From assembly GCA_035628915.1 (NCBI GenBank), contig DASPIW010000012.1:186001-250000 (forward strand): DNA of 64,000 nt, in the 5' to 3' direction. The position numbers and the translations under genes are program-made. The stretch comes from JARBUG01 sp035628915. Its GTDB lineage: Bacteria; Bacillota; Sulfobacillia; Symbiobacteriales; Symbiobacteriaceae. Position 1 is the first letter of the stretch. Every line of letters starts with the position of its first letter. The notes beneath the pieces are model-generated. The model did not search any database. It saw only the letters and a list, made by a program, of their open reading frames with translations, and was not told where the DNA came from. Below, piece after piece: positions 26,379 to 34,182 of this stretch.

Positions 26379-27842
26379 TCATGCAGTATGGGCCGCGCCG
26401 CTCACAACCTCTTGCAATCGACGGGCAAGGTCATTCAAATCCTGGGCTGCCCGTTCCAACTGGCGAGTCGCGGCGATGGTTTGCGTAGATGCCTGGTGGA
26501 TGTTTTGCATCGCCAGCTCGACCTGATCCATCCCCACGACCTGCTGCTGGGCAGACACCAGGATCTGCTGAGCTGCCTGGGCCGACTCAGCCAGACTCTC
26601 GGTTAGCGCCCGGATTGCCCCACCCGAATGAACCCCGGCGGCTTCCCCCGCCTCCGACGCTTTGACGCCTTGTTCAACTGCCATAACAGCCGCCTGCGTG
26701 GCTCTGGCGATTTCCTGCAGAATCCTCCGCACCTGACCCGTACCCTGCTTGGACTGCTCCGCCAACTGCTTCATCTCAGCCGCGACGACGGCAAACCCGC
26801 GACCTGCTTCCCCGGCCTTGGCCGCCTCGATCGAGGCGTTAACAGCCAGCAGGTTCGACTGATCCGCGATTTGGGTCACCGTGGTAATGATCTCCCCGAT
26901 GTCCTGTCCGTGGGCACTGAGGGCCAGAATCCGCCCGGCAATCGCTTCCATCTGTTTCCGGGTCTCCTGCATCAGTCTGGCGCTCTCTTCCACCGACTTG
27001 CGCCCGTCCCGCGAAGTCTCCACACTGCGCTGGGCTGCGTCAGCGACCATTCGGGCCTTATCGGATGACACGTAAACCGTCTGCTTGACCTCTTCAACGG
27101 TCGTGGTCGTTTCGTTCACGGCGGCGCCCTGTTCGGCGATGCCCGAGGCCTGTTGAGCCGTGGCCGCCAGCACTTCGGTGGCTGCGGCAGCAAGGGCGGA
27201 GATCGACCCCTGGATGGTTTTCGTAATGGTGCGCGTAAGCGACAGGGCGAGGCCAATCCCAGACCCGACGCCAGCCAATGCAGCCAGGATCGTGATCCAA
27301 CTGAGGAACTCTGCTTGGTCGTTTGCCGCATGCGTGGCCTGCTCAACGTACTCTGCCTGGGCTGCGACCAAACGCTCGATTGCAGCAGTCATTTCGGCAC
27401 GGGCAGGCCAGACCTGGCTCTGGTGCACCTGCATTGCCTCGTCGATATTCCCGTTCTTTCGGGCGGCTATCGAGACCTCGGCTTTGTCACCCCAGGCGCC
27501 GACGAGGGTGACCAGTTCCTGCCATGGTTTCCTTTGATCCGGTGCAACCGCGTCTGTCAGGAGCGATGCGGCCTGGTGTGCACGGCCGTATGCATCGTTC
27601 CATTCGGTGAGATAGCTGTCGCCACCAAGCAACTGATAGCGCAGGAAAGCCGCCACAGCCTCTTCGATTCCCGAGTGAACCTTCAGGGCGCCGTTCAGGA
27701 TGACTTCGCGCTCCTGGATTACCACCTGATATCTGTTCACAGCACCGCTGGTCGCATAAAGCCCGGTAAATGCTACAAGGACAAGTAAACTCAGAATAAT
27801 GGCGTAGCCACGGCCGATCCGCCATCCCAATGAGCGCTGCAT
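26379..27842 (-). CDS. Methyl-accepting chemotaxis protein
   Basis: From the ATG at 27842 (GGAGGAG just upstream) the protein has 487 residues. A first membrane helix (IILSLLVLVAFTGLYATSG) is followed by an extracytoplasmic four-helix-bundle-like sensor of about 150 residues and a second membrane helix (LSWITILAALAGVGSGIGLAL). The cytoplasmic coiled coil carries the highly conserved hairpin tip (ADQSNLLAVNASIEAAKAGE, then GRGFAVVA). It has no obvious ligand motif. It is the only receptor in this operon and, like WspA, may sense surface contact or envelope state rather than a nutrient. Confidence 0.93.
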   Translation of the reverse strand: MQRSLGWRIGRGYAIILSLLVLVAFTGLYATSGAVNRYQVVIQEREVILNGALKVHSGIEEAVAAFLRYQLLGGDSYLTEWNDAYGRAHQAASLLTDAVAPDQRKPWQELVTLVGAWGDKAEVSIAARKNGNIDEAMQVHQSQVWPARAEMTAAIERLVAAQAEYVEQATHAANDQAEFLSWITILAALAGVGSGIGLALSLTRTITKTIQGSISALAAAATEVLAATAQQASGIAEQGAAVNETTTTVEEVKQTVYVSSDKARMVADAAQRSVETSRDGRKSVEESARLMQETRKQMEAIAGRILALSAHGQDIGEIITTVTQIADQSNLLAVNASIEAAKAGEAGRGFAVVAAEMKQLAEQSKQGTGQVRRILQEIARATQAAVMAVEQGVKASEAGEAAGVHSGGAIRALTESLAESAQAAQQILVSAQQQVVGMDQVELAMQNIHQASTQTIAATRQLERAAQDLNDLARRLQEVVSGAAHTA

Positions 27843-27868
27843 GCTCCTCCCCCTCCTCATCGGTGCAC

Positions 27869-28471
27869 TCATACGACCTCATCATTCACAATGACGCGCT
27901 GGTCGCTGGCCATGGCGTCCAGGTCCAAGAGAGCAACCTGCTCGGCGGTCATGCCCCGAAGACAGGGAAGACGGTCGCTTTGCAGGAGCGCCAGGGTGTC
28001 CAGCCCAATCTGGGAGATCCCCTCCACCCCTCCGACCAGGATTCCGAATGTCATCCCCGCACCAGTCACAGCTACGACCTGACACGCGGCCTCGGTGCCG
28101 GGCCCTTCCATACCCAGTAGGGAGCGGAGATCGAGGACCGTCAGGATGCGGCCCCGGTGGCTCATAACCCCGGCAATGAACTCAGGTGTGCACGGCACCC
28201 GCGTCAGTTCGCCGCCGGGGAGCGCAGTCACTACCTGTTCTGTCGCAATGCCAATTCGCTGGGCGCCAATCGTAACGACCAGCACCTCGATCCGAGGCGA
28301 TTCCGTTTCCCCCCCCAGGGGGCGGGCCAGTTCCCTCGCCCTCTCCCGCAGGATCTGTCTGGTCTTGTCCGGAGAATCTTCCACGTCCAGTTCAATGCGC
28401 CGCACGACCTGTTCCAGCCGGGCGTGGATTGCCGGCCAGTCAAAGGTGCGGTGGTCTGAGTCAGTGCCCAT
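27869..28471 (-). CDS. cheW: CheW-like coupling protein (second in operon)
   Basis: A 200-residue protein with a long N-terminal extension (residues 1-65, charged, with an RQILRERARELARPLGG helix) and a C-terminal CheW fold (VLVVTIGAQRIGIATEQVV, ELTRVPCTPEFIAGVMSHRG and RILTVLDLRSLLGME). CheW proteins join receptor tips to CheA. It is positioned between the methyltransferase and the receptor genes, as wspD-like genes lie next to kinase genes. The ribosome binding site is weak (GGGGCGTGC), so coupling to upstream translation may matter. Confidence 0.88.
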   Translation of the reverse strand: MGTDSDHRTFDWPAIHARLEQVVRRIELDVEDSPDKTRQILRERARELARPLGGETESPRIEVLVVTIGAQRIGIATEQVVTALPGGELTRVPCTPEFIAGVMSHRGRILTVLDLRSLLGMEGPGTEAACQVVAVTGAGMTFGILVGGVEGISQIGLDTLALLQSDRLPCLRGMTAEQVALLDLDAMASDQRVIVNDEVV

Positions 28472-28517
28472 TGCTGCACGCCCCTTCGCCGGTGGTAGTT
28501 ACCATCATCGGTTGTCG

Positions 28518-29882
28518 TCAGCGCCGCCCGAGGTATCTCTGGGCCGTCTCCAGAATTCGGCCGGCTGTCAGGCCACCGCCCCCCGGTACTAGTTCGTCGG
28601 GCGGGAGCGGGTTCAGGAGCCGGATCACCGTCTCCAAAGACCGGCGACCCTCTTTGTGGGCGCCCTGTCGAAGCAGAAGCGTGCCCAGTGCGAAGTGGGC
28701 ATCCACTGCGTCGGGATCGGAGTATAGTGCTCGCCGGAGGGCCGCGACGGCTGCGGGTAGGTCCCGGCTCTCTTCGCAGATATTGGCGAGAAGCATATGC
28801 GCCTTCGTGTCCAACGGATCTTTGGCCAGGGCGGCCTCGCACTGGCACCGGGCCTCAGCGAGGCGCCCCTGGTCCGCCAGGGCGAGCGCCTGCCGCAAGG
28901 GATTCTCCGGCTTGGGCGGCGGGCCATCCGGCACCGGAGAGGGATTGGCATCCCACCGGTGCTCAACCTGGCGGGGAGGCTCCGCTGTGGGGCTATCCGG
29001 TACGAGCCCCTGCGGAATGATCCGCTCCGGCACGGGGTGAGGCCTTTTCACGTAGGCCATTGTGTCGGGAAAATTCCCCGCTACGAGCGGTTCAAAGAGC
29101 CCTGGCGAAGCTTCCACGGGACTCACCAGCAGGTACCCGCCGGGGGACAGCGCCTGCTGGAACCGGAGCACAACTGCCCGTGCCGCAGTGGGCGAGAAGT
29201 ACATCAACACGTTCCGGCACAAAAGCAGGTCAATCGCCAGAGTATTGGTCCGCGCTGACGGATACCTGTCCTCTGCCAAGTTCAGCGGGGCGAAGGTCAC
29301 CATACTCCGGATGCCTGCGTCAAGCTCATAGCTGCCGTCCTTAAGTTCCCGGAAGTAGCGTTGCCGGAGTTCCCCGGAAACACTTCGCATCGACCACCAC
29401 CGATAGCGTCCCCGCCGTGCCACCTCCAAAGAGTTCGCGTTAATATCGGTAGCAAGGACCGTGATATTCCACTCCGAACGGTCCGGCAGTAGCGTGTCTA
29501 GCATCATGGCCAGGGTGTACGGCTCTTCGCCCGTCGAGCACCCGGCGCTCCATATTCGGAGTTGAGATAGCCCGGCCTCCCGGCGGGCGGCGAGGAGCGA
29601 GGGAAGAATCTGGCGCTGAAGTGCTCTCATACAGTCGCTATCCCGGAAAAAGTATGTCTCGCCCACAGTGAAGTGGCTTGCGAACTGCATGAGCGCCCCG
29701 TCGCCGTCCGGATGAATCAGAAGCCTGTCCAGGAAGGCTTCAGGCGTGCTGTGTGGTTCGGCCTCAAGGGCAAGGCGAAACCTGCGTTCCAGGTCAGCCG
29801 GTTTGCGGTCATAGTACCCGAGCCCCAACCGGTCGATGACGAGCCGGCGCAGCCTCTCAAAAGCCCCTGGTGACAGCGTCAT
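28518..29882 (-). CDS. cheR: CheR-type receptor methyltransferase with C-terminal TPR region
   Basis: A 454-residue protein. The CheR N-terminal helical domain is followed by the SAM-binding domain with LRIWSAGCSTGEEPYTLAMM, VLATDINANSLEVARRGRY and DLLLCRNVLMYFSP. A proline-rich linker (about 290-330) leads to tetratricopeptide-type repeats (ALADQGRLAEARCQCEAAL, AHMLLANICEESRDLPAAVA and DAVDAHFALGTLLLRQG). The TPR tail is diagnostic of WspC-type and other alternative-function CheR proteins, where it recruits partners. Its first codons overlap the stop of the upstream cheW by four bases (ATGA). Confidence 0.93.
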   Translation of the reverse strand: MTLSPGAFERLRRLVIDRLGLGYYDRKPADLERRFRLALEAEPHSTPEAFLDRLLIHPDGDGALMQFASHFTVGETYFFRDSDCMRALQRQILPSLLAARREAGLSQLRIWSAGCSTGEEPYTLAMMLDTLLPDRSEWNITVLATDINANSLEVARRGRYRWWSMRSVSGELRQRYFRELKDGSYELDAGIRSMVTFAPLNLAEDRYPSARTNTLAIDLLLCRNVLMYFSPTAARAVVLRFQQALSPGGYLLVSPVEASPGLFEPLVAGNFPDTMAYVKRPHPVPERIIPQGLVPDSPTAEPPRQVEHRWDANPSPVPDGPPPKPENPLRQALALADQGRLAEARCQCEAALAKDPLDTKAHMLLANICEESRDLPAAVAALRRALYSDPDAVDAHFALGTLLLRQGAHKEGRRSLETVIRLLNPLPPDELVPGGGGLTAGRILETAQRYLGRR

Positions 29883-30397
29883 GGCCGCATCTCACGGAGC
29901 ACGTAGGTGAGACTGCGTTCTTCATCAAGGGAGAGAAAGGCATCAAGATCATGGATCAGAACCAAGTTATCGCCAAGCTGCGCAATTCCGGCCAGTCGCC
30001 CGAGATCCGGCAGAATGGAGCCGGGCGGAGCGACGGCGTCCCCCGGAACCTCCTTTACGCCCAGAACATGATCGACCGGCAGCGCCAGGTTTCGCCGGGC
30101 CGAGCGCGCTACCAGCAACTGGGTAGAAACGCCATGAGTAGAGGACGGCAGGCCGAAGCGACGTCGGACATCTACTACCGGGACCACGTCACCGTGAATA
30201 CTGATAACGCCAAGGACGACGGCGGGAGCATCAGGTATCGGCACTACCTCAACCATCGGCAGCACCCGCTCTACCGCAGCCAGTTCAAGGGCGTACAACT
30301 GATCAGCGAGGGTGAAGACAACGATCTGGTGCACCTGGCGCGCAGCGTCATGCTCCTCTGCGCCAGTGTGATCCCTCTGTGTTTGTTCGTCTTGCAT
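29879..30397 (-). CDS. cheW: CheW-like coupling protein (first in operon)
   Basis: I choose the ATG at 30397 because GGAGGGGG lies five bases upstream; two earlier in-frame starts lack such a site. The 172-residue protein is essentially a single CheW domain (VVFTLADQLYALELAAVERVL, VLGVISIHGDVVPVVDVRRRF and LALPVDHVLGVKEV). It is the first gene of the seven-gene chemosensory operon, transcribed from a good sigma-A-like promoter about 95 bases upstream. The operon has two CheW proteins, as Wsp-type systems do. Confidence 0.92.
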   Translation of the reverse strand: MQDEQTQRDHTGAEEHDAARQVHQIVVFTLADQLYALELAAVERVLPMVEVVPIPDAPAVVLGVISIHGDVVPVVDVRRRFGLPSSTHGVSTQLLVARSARRNLALPVDHVLGVKEVPGDAVAPPGSILPDLGRLAGIAQLGDNLVLIHDLDAFLSLDEERSLTYVLREMRP

Positions 30398-30489
30398 TTC
30401 GTCCCCCTCCATCGTTACCAGGTGGAAGCGGTGCAAACTGATGAGGCTTGAATGGCGGACTTTCTGTCATAATTACTTTGCACACCCCT

Positions 30490-30518
30490 ATTATAGCTCA
30501 ACCGGAAATCTTTTGTAA
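30490..30518 (-). promoter_or_regulatory. Sigma-A-type promoter of the chemosensory operon
   Basis: On the minus strand TTACAA is followed after exactly 17 bases by a perfect TATAAT, in a locally AT-rich segment. It lies about 95 bases before the chosen cheW start. No flagellar sigma-28 pattern is visible, which agrees with a non-flagellar role. Confidence 0.75.
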
Positions 30519-30622
30519 TGTTGCCGGAACGAAAACGGTGGCCCATCTCTCAAATGCCAGAGCAAGGCGGGTATCGGCAGAAGCAGTTCCAGGCGGGGAA
30601 CCGCCTGTTGCCGATCTGCAGA

Positions 30623-30655
30623 GTAAGGGGCGCCCCCTTCGAGGACGCCCCTTAC
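30623..30655. terminator. Hairpin after the 30.7-kb gene
   Basis: A 10-bp perfect stem (GTAAGGGGCG with CGCCCCTTAC) has a 13-base loop and no T-run on either side. It lies between the stop of the leftward gene at 30700 and the chemosensory promoter, so it probably limits read-through. Confidence 0.45.
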
Positions 30656-30699
30656 GACCATTCTAACGATTGCCCGCAGCCGCTGTTCGCGGCGAGCGC

Positions 30700-32073
30700 T
30701 CACTCGACTACTTCGCCGGCCTCAACCGGCACCTCCGTCAAGTACTCCGCCGCCGGGTCCAGGAGAAGCTCCGCCACCGTCCACCGGTACGAATCGGGAT
30801 TGGGAATGCGGTACGTACCGTCGTCCGCCGGTCCGGCGACGAGATGCTTGCCTCTGAGTCGTCGCAGGGCCCCGTCCATGCACCCGACGACTTCCGCCGG
30901 AGGAGGGCTTCCAGCCTCCGGCCTCAGACGCCAAACACCGTCTGAGTCCCGGCCGATGGCCAGCAAGTGGCCTGCCGCCAGGCACTGTACCTGCATCTCT
31001 TTCGGAAGCTCGAACCGCGCTTCGGGCAGCCCCAGGGCTGCCTTCGCCAGTTGGGAAACGCCCGATGCAAAGTAGTACCTGCTCTGGCCGTGCCGGTCGG
31101 CGATCAACTGCGCCAGCCCCATCTTCTGTAGGCGCCGCACGAGCCGGCGGAGCCACATGCGCAGTTGCCGGTCCTTCAGTAGGAGGCGCAACGGGGAGTC
31201 ACGATCCACCTGCCAGGTGCGGTCCACAAAAGTGGGCGTGCCGTCCACCCACACAGCCGGCAGCGGCGCCGACAACTCATCAATCAGGGCGTGCATTGCC
31301 TCATCGCGGCACCCGCCGATCCACCGCAGCCGCCGCTCGATGGAGGTTGCGGCATGGGTGTGGGCAAGTTCACGCCCCAACGGAGTCAGTGCGACCTTTT
31401 CCGGGCCCTCGCAGTCGAGGCAGCCGGCTGCGATCGCCATGTGAAAAACGAGGCCGCCTTCGTTCTTGCAGTTGTCGTAGGTGAGGGCACGGCCTTGCTC
31501 AAGCGTTAGCGCCACTGCCGCCATCCAGGGGACTTCAGCAACCCACCGCAGGGCGGGGAACAAGTGAGGCTTCGTCCGGCCGCTGGATACTAGCAAACCG
31601 GCACGCCTCAGCTCCCAGTAGCGGTTGCCCAGTCCCCGGTATGCCCGGTTTTCCGCGGCAGTACTGCCACTACGGGAGAGGTCACGCAGGACATCGAACG
31701 GGATCTCTCCTAGTACCTGGGCAAATCGCGCATGGGCGCGCGCAAATAAGCGATCAGCGCAGCGGAAGCACACCTGATCCTTGCTATATCGCATGATACT
31801 GCTATTGAGCACCAGGGCGTTACGGGTCATGGTCACAATCTGCCGCTTGGCCAACCCCTGCACTTGCTGCTGCCCAGCATCGCCTTCTCGCTCCAAGTAA
31901 TCCCCGAACGGATGCTGCCACCCCAGCTTTCGTCGTTCGACCTTCCCCCGGCAGGCCAGCAAGGCCGCCAGGCAGCGAATCTCCCCGGTCGTGCCGCCCT
32001 GCGCCAGCTCGTCGATCGCGTGTAGGAGTTCCTTCTCGACTTCCAATGCTGACACCCCTCTTAAGAGCATCAT
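30700..32073 (-). CDS. Uncharacterised protein, possibly DNA-binding
   Basis: About 457 residues from the ATG at 32073. A TTG at 32046 with AAGAGGGG eight bases upstream is an equally good start, giving 448 residues. The open frame continues upstream through the tRNA genes, which is not real coding. The chain is rich in leucine, arginine and alanine. A paired-cysteine stretch (QVCFRCADRLFARAH) and a segment like a winged helix (LRRLVRRLQKMGLAQLIADR, then GQSRYYFASG) are visible, as is AGCLDCEGPEKVALTPLGRELAHTH, again with a wing-like basic end. I recognise no catalytic motif and no family. It stands alone between the tRNA cluster terminator and the chemosensory operon. Confidence 0.65.
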   Translation of the reverse strand: MMLLRGVSALEVEKELLHAIDELAQGGTTGEIRCLAALLACRGKVERRKLGWQHPFGDYLEREGDAGQQQVQGLAKRQIVTMTRNALVLNSSIMRYSKDQVCFRCADRLFARAHARFAQVLGEIPFDVLRDLSRSGSTAAENRAYRGLGNRYWELRRAGLLVSSGRTKPHLFPALRWVAEVPWMAAVALTLEQGRALTYDNCKNEGGLVFHMAIAAGCLDCEGPEKVALTPLGRELAHTHAATSIERRLRWIGGCRDEAMHALIDELSAPLPAVWVDGTPTFVDRTWQVDRDSPLRLLLKDRQLRMWLRRLVRRLQKMGLAQLIADRHGQSRYYFASGVSQLAKAALGLPEARFELPKEMQVQCLAAGHLLAIGRDSDGVWRLRPEAGSPPPAEVVGCMDGALRRLRGKHLVAGPADDGTYRIPNPDSYRWTVAELLLDPAAEYLTEVPVEAGEVVE

Positions 32074-32190
32074 ATACATGTATAGGTACGAGTATTTGAA
32101 GGCGCGAGTTCGCATCCACGGAGACATTTGGCCAAAGCGGCAGCCGCCTCTTGCCCCAAGCCGCTTCTCGGAGATTCGTACCGATTGCCC

Positions 32191-32223
32191 AAAAAAGAAA
32201 CAGCCCAGGCGTACCTGAGCTGT
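32191..32223 (-). terminator. Intrinsic terminator of the tRNA cluster
   Basis: On the minus strand ACAGCTCAGG and CCTGGGCTGT form a 10-bp stem with one mismatch and a four-base loop, followed by TTTCTTTTTT. It lies 114 bases downstream of tRNA-Lys and before the hypothetical gene. Confidence 0.8.
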
Positions 32224-32336
32224 CTTGGTTTTTGGGCTTGAGGAGGGCCCCAGGAGTAGCGATAGCGCTCCCGGGGCCCGACACCGTAGATGGGTGGGGT
32301 GTAGGGGAGGGGTGACAACCCCTCCCCTACTTTCAA

Positions 32337-32412
32337 TGGTGGGCCATGATGGATTCGAACCATCGACTCTCCGCTTAAAAGGCGGATGCTCTGCCCCTGA
32401 GCTAATGGCCCA
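32337..32412 (-). tRNA. tRNA-Lys (anticodon UUU)
   Basis: It is a standard cloverleaf. The acceptor is TGGGCCA/TGGCCCA with encoded CCA, the anticodon stem is TCCGC/GCGGA around CTTTTAA (anticodon TTT), and the T loop is GGTTCGAATCC. It is last in the four-tRNA transcript Arg-His-Gln-Lys. Confidence 0.97.
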
Positions 32413-32446
32413 AAGTGGAGCAAACTCCGGATGGAGTTTGCTCAAA

Positions 32447-32522
32447 TGGCTGGGGCGGCAGGACTCGAACCTACGCATGCGGGAGTCAAAGTCCCGTGCC
32501 TTACCAACTTGGCTACGCCCCA
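32447..32522 (-). tRNA. tRNA-Gln (anticodon UUG)
   Basis: The acceptor is TGGGGCG/CGCCCCA-type pairing with encoded CCA, and the anticodon stem CGGGA/TCCCG encloses CTTTGAC (anticodon TTG). The T loop is GGTTCGAGTCC. It lies 34 bases upstream of tRNA-Lys in the same transcript. Confidence 0.96.
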
Positions 32523-32527
32523 ATATG

Positions 32528-32605
32528 TGGGCTGACTGACCGGATTTGAACCGGCGACCTCCTGAGCCACAGTCAGGCGCTCTAACCAACTGAGCTACAG
32601 TCAGC
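32528..32605 (-). tRNA. tRNA-His (anticodon GUG)
   Basis: The anticodon stem CCTGA/TCAGG encloses CTGTGGC (anticodon GTG). The acceptor CTGACTG/CAGTCAG is preceded by the extra G(-1) opposite C73, the histidine identity element, and CCA is encoded. Only five bases separate it from tRNA-Gln. Confidence 0.97.
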
Positions 32606-32618
32606 ATATGAACAGAAC

Positions 32619-32694
32619 TGGCGCGCCTGGCAGGATTCGAACCTGCGGCCAACCGCTTAGAAGGCGGTTGCTCTATCCCCTGAGCTACAGGCGC
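32619..32694 (-). tRNA. tRNA-Arg (anticodon UCU)
   Basis: The acceptor is GCGCCTG/CAGGCGC with G73 and encoded CCA. The anticodon stem ACCGC/GCGGT encloses CTTCTAA (anticodon TCT), reading AGA/AGG. It is the first tRNA after the promoter at 32711-32739. Confidence 0.97.
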
Positions 32695-32710
32695 CTGTGT
32701 AGCACAGGTT

Positions 32711-32739
32711 ATATTAACACATAGGACCCGATGTGACAA
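32711..32739 (-). promoter_or_regulatory. Promoter of the Arg-His-Gln-Lys tRNA transcript
   Basis: On the minus strand TTGTCA is followed after 17 bases by TAATAT, 17 bases before the tRNA-Arg 5' end. It lies between the tRNA-Gly terminator and tRNA-Arg, so the cluster is probably two transcripts. Confidence 0.75.
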
Positions 32740-32784
32740 GCAGTCACTTACTGGCAATCAGACCACCCGGCGCCGACAGGCGTA

Positions 32785-32811
32785 CAAAAAGGGCGCCACA
32801 CCGTGTCGCCC
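32785..32811 (-). terminator. Terminator after tRNA-Gly
   Basis: On the minus strand GGGCG pairs with CGCCC, with inner ACAC/GTGT-type pairing, and is followed by TTTTT. It begins about 15 bases after tRNA-Gly and separates the Pro-Gly pair from the other four tRNAs. Confidence 0.7.
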
Positions 32812-32825
32812 GTTACAGGGACTTT

Positions 32826-32899
32826 TGGAGCGGGTGATGGGAATCGAACCCACGTGGCCAGCTTGGAAGGCTGGGGCTCTACCATTGAGCTACACCCGC
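32826..32899 (-). tRNA. tRNA-Gly (anticodon UCC)
   Basis: The acceptor is GCGGGTG/CACCCGC with T73 and encoded CCA. The anticodon stem CCAGC/GCTGG encloses CTTCCAA (anticodon TCC). It is second in the Pro-Gly transcript. Confidence 0.97.
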
Positions 32900-32933
32900 A
32901 TGAGTATCTGTCGGCACCGGCCGTTTGCTTGCG

Positions 32934-33010
<77 letters not shown>

Positions 33011-33029
33011 TTCGGATCCTGCAGGAATG

Positions 33030-33059
33030 AGTATATCCTACAGCCAGAGCCTCTGTCAA
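33030..33059 (-). promoter_or_regulatory. Promoter of the Pro-Gly tRNA transcript
   Basis: On the minus strand TTGACA is followed after 18 bases by TATACT, a near-consensus sigma-A promoter, 20 bases before tRNA-Pro. Confidence 0.75.
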
Positions 33060-33087
33060 AAGTTAATTTCTGCTGGCGGATGCGTTC

Positions 33088-33585
33088 TTATCCAACTGCC
33101 GCAACGATTCGAGCCGCTATAATCGCGCCGTCTTGGATCTCGAGCAGCCCGCAGGTCGGCGGCGTCTTTGGGATGCGGGGCATACTGAGGCTGCCGGGGT
33201 TAAACAGTAGAAGCCCTTCCTCGTCTCTGGATACCGGCACGTGCGAGTGGCCGAAGACAGCCACCCGCACCCCCGCTTCGAGGGCCTTGTAGTACATGCG
33301 GTCCAGGGACGATTTCACGCCGTAGTAATGGCCGTGGACCAGCAGAAAACTGACCCCCTCAATGGCGAAAAGATCCTGCAGGGGCTCCATTAGGTGGTGG
33401 TCGCAGTTGCCGATGACGGCACGGACCCGGCCAGGGTCGACGCCCAGTTGCCGGGCGACCGGCTGGGCGTCACGCAGGAAGTCGCCGGCGTGAAGCAACC
33501 AATCCACCTTGCCGAGTTTCTGCTGCACCTGCCCCAGGCGGCTCAGATCCCCGTGGGTGTCGCTTACCACAGCCACGCGCACCAT
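33088..33585 (-). CDS. YfcE/MJ0936-type metallophosphoesterase
   Basis: A 165-residue calcineurin-like phosphoesterase. The metal-binding set is complete: VVSDTHGD, LLHAGDF, IGNCDHH, VHGHYYG and FGHSHVP. Small stand-alone members hydrolyse phosphodiesters such as bis-p-nitrophenyl phosphate or 2',3'-cyclic nucleotides in vitro; the cellular substrate is usually unknown. It is the last gene of the leftward murI-rph-rdgB-yfcE run, a gene order common in Firmicutes, and starts six bases after the rdgB stop. Confidence 0.92.
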   Translation of the reverse strand: MVRVAVVSDTHGDLSRLGQVQQKLGKVDWLLHAGDFLRDAQPVARQLGVDPGRVRAVIGNCDHHLMEPLQDLFAIEGVSFLLVHGHYYGVKSSLDRMYYKALEAGVRVAVFGHSHVPVSRDEEGLLLFNPGSLSMPRIPKTPPTCGLLEIQDGAIIAARIVAAVG

Positions 33586-33591
33586 GCTACT

Positions 33592-34182
33592 TCAACTCCC
33601 CAGCAGCTCCCTGAGAAGCGGCATCGCCTTGGCCAGGGCCCGGCCCCGGTGGCTGATGGCGTTCTTCTCTTCCATGGTGATTTCCGCCGTTGTTTTGCCG
33701 GACGGCAGCACAAAGACAGGGTCGTACCCGAAGCCTCCGGTGCCACGGGGAACATGGCCGACCGCACCCTCCAGTTCGCCCCGGACCGCCCGTTCCCGGC
33801 CGTCCGGCATGACGATGGCGATGGTCGACACATACCGGCCGGACCGCTGCCCGTCGGGAACGGTCGCCATGCGGTCCAGAAGCGCATACATGCGGTCTGC
33901 ATCTGACCCCGGCACCCAGCGTGCCGAGTGGATGCCCGGCTCGCCGCCCAGGGCGTCAACGGCCAGCCCGGAGTCCTCGCCGAGCGCGGGAAGGCCCGTG
34001 GCGGCACAGGCCGCCCGAGCCTTGATCAGGGCGTTCTCTTCAAACGTAGTACCGGTCTCCGCCACGTCGGGCAGTGCCGGGTCAAGGCCGACGACGGTGA
34101 TTCCGGAGCCGGCCATGAGGGCCTGGAGTTCGCGGATTTTGCCGGGGTTCTTGCTAGCGAGCACCAACCGTTTGTCTGACAC
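33592..34182 (-). CDS. rdgB: dITP/XTP pyrophosphatase (RdgB/HAM1)
   Basis: A 196-residue nucleotide-pool cleaning enzyme that converts dITP and XTP to monophosphates. The substrate-binding N-terminus VLASKNPGKIREL, the catalytic acidic segment GEDSGLAVDALGGEPGIHSAR, and the C-terminal FGYDPVF and ISHRGRALAK motifs are all present. Its first 29 bases overlap the end of rph in another frame, a usual arrangement that implies coupled translation. Confidence 0.96.
   Translation of the reverse strand: MSDKRLVLASKNPGKIRELQALMAGSGITVVGLDPALPDVAETGTTFEENALIKARAACAATGLPALGEDSGLAVDALGGEPGIHSARWVPGSDADRMYALLDRMATVPDGQRSGRYVSTIAIVMPDGRERAVRGELEGAVGHVPRGTGGFGYDPVFVLPSGKTTAEITMEEKNAISHRGRALAKAMPLLRELLGS

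Noticed and set aside
32074..32757. Open reading frame continuing upstream of the 30.7-kb gene to 32757
   Set aside because: It runs through four tRNA genes and a terminator on the same strand; the coding part must start near 32073.
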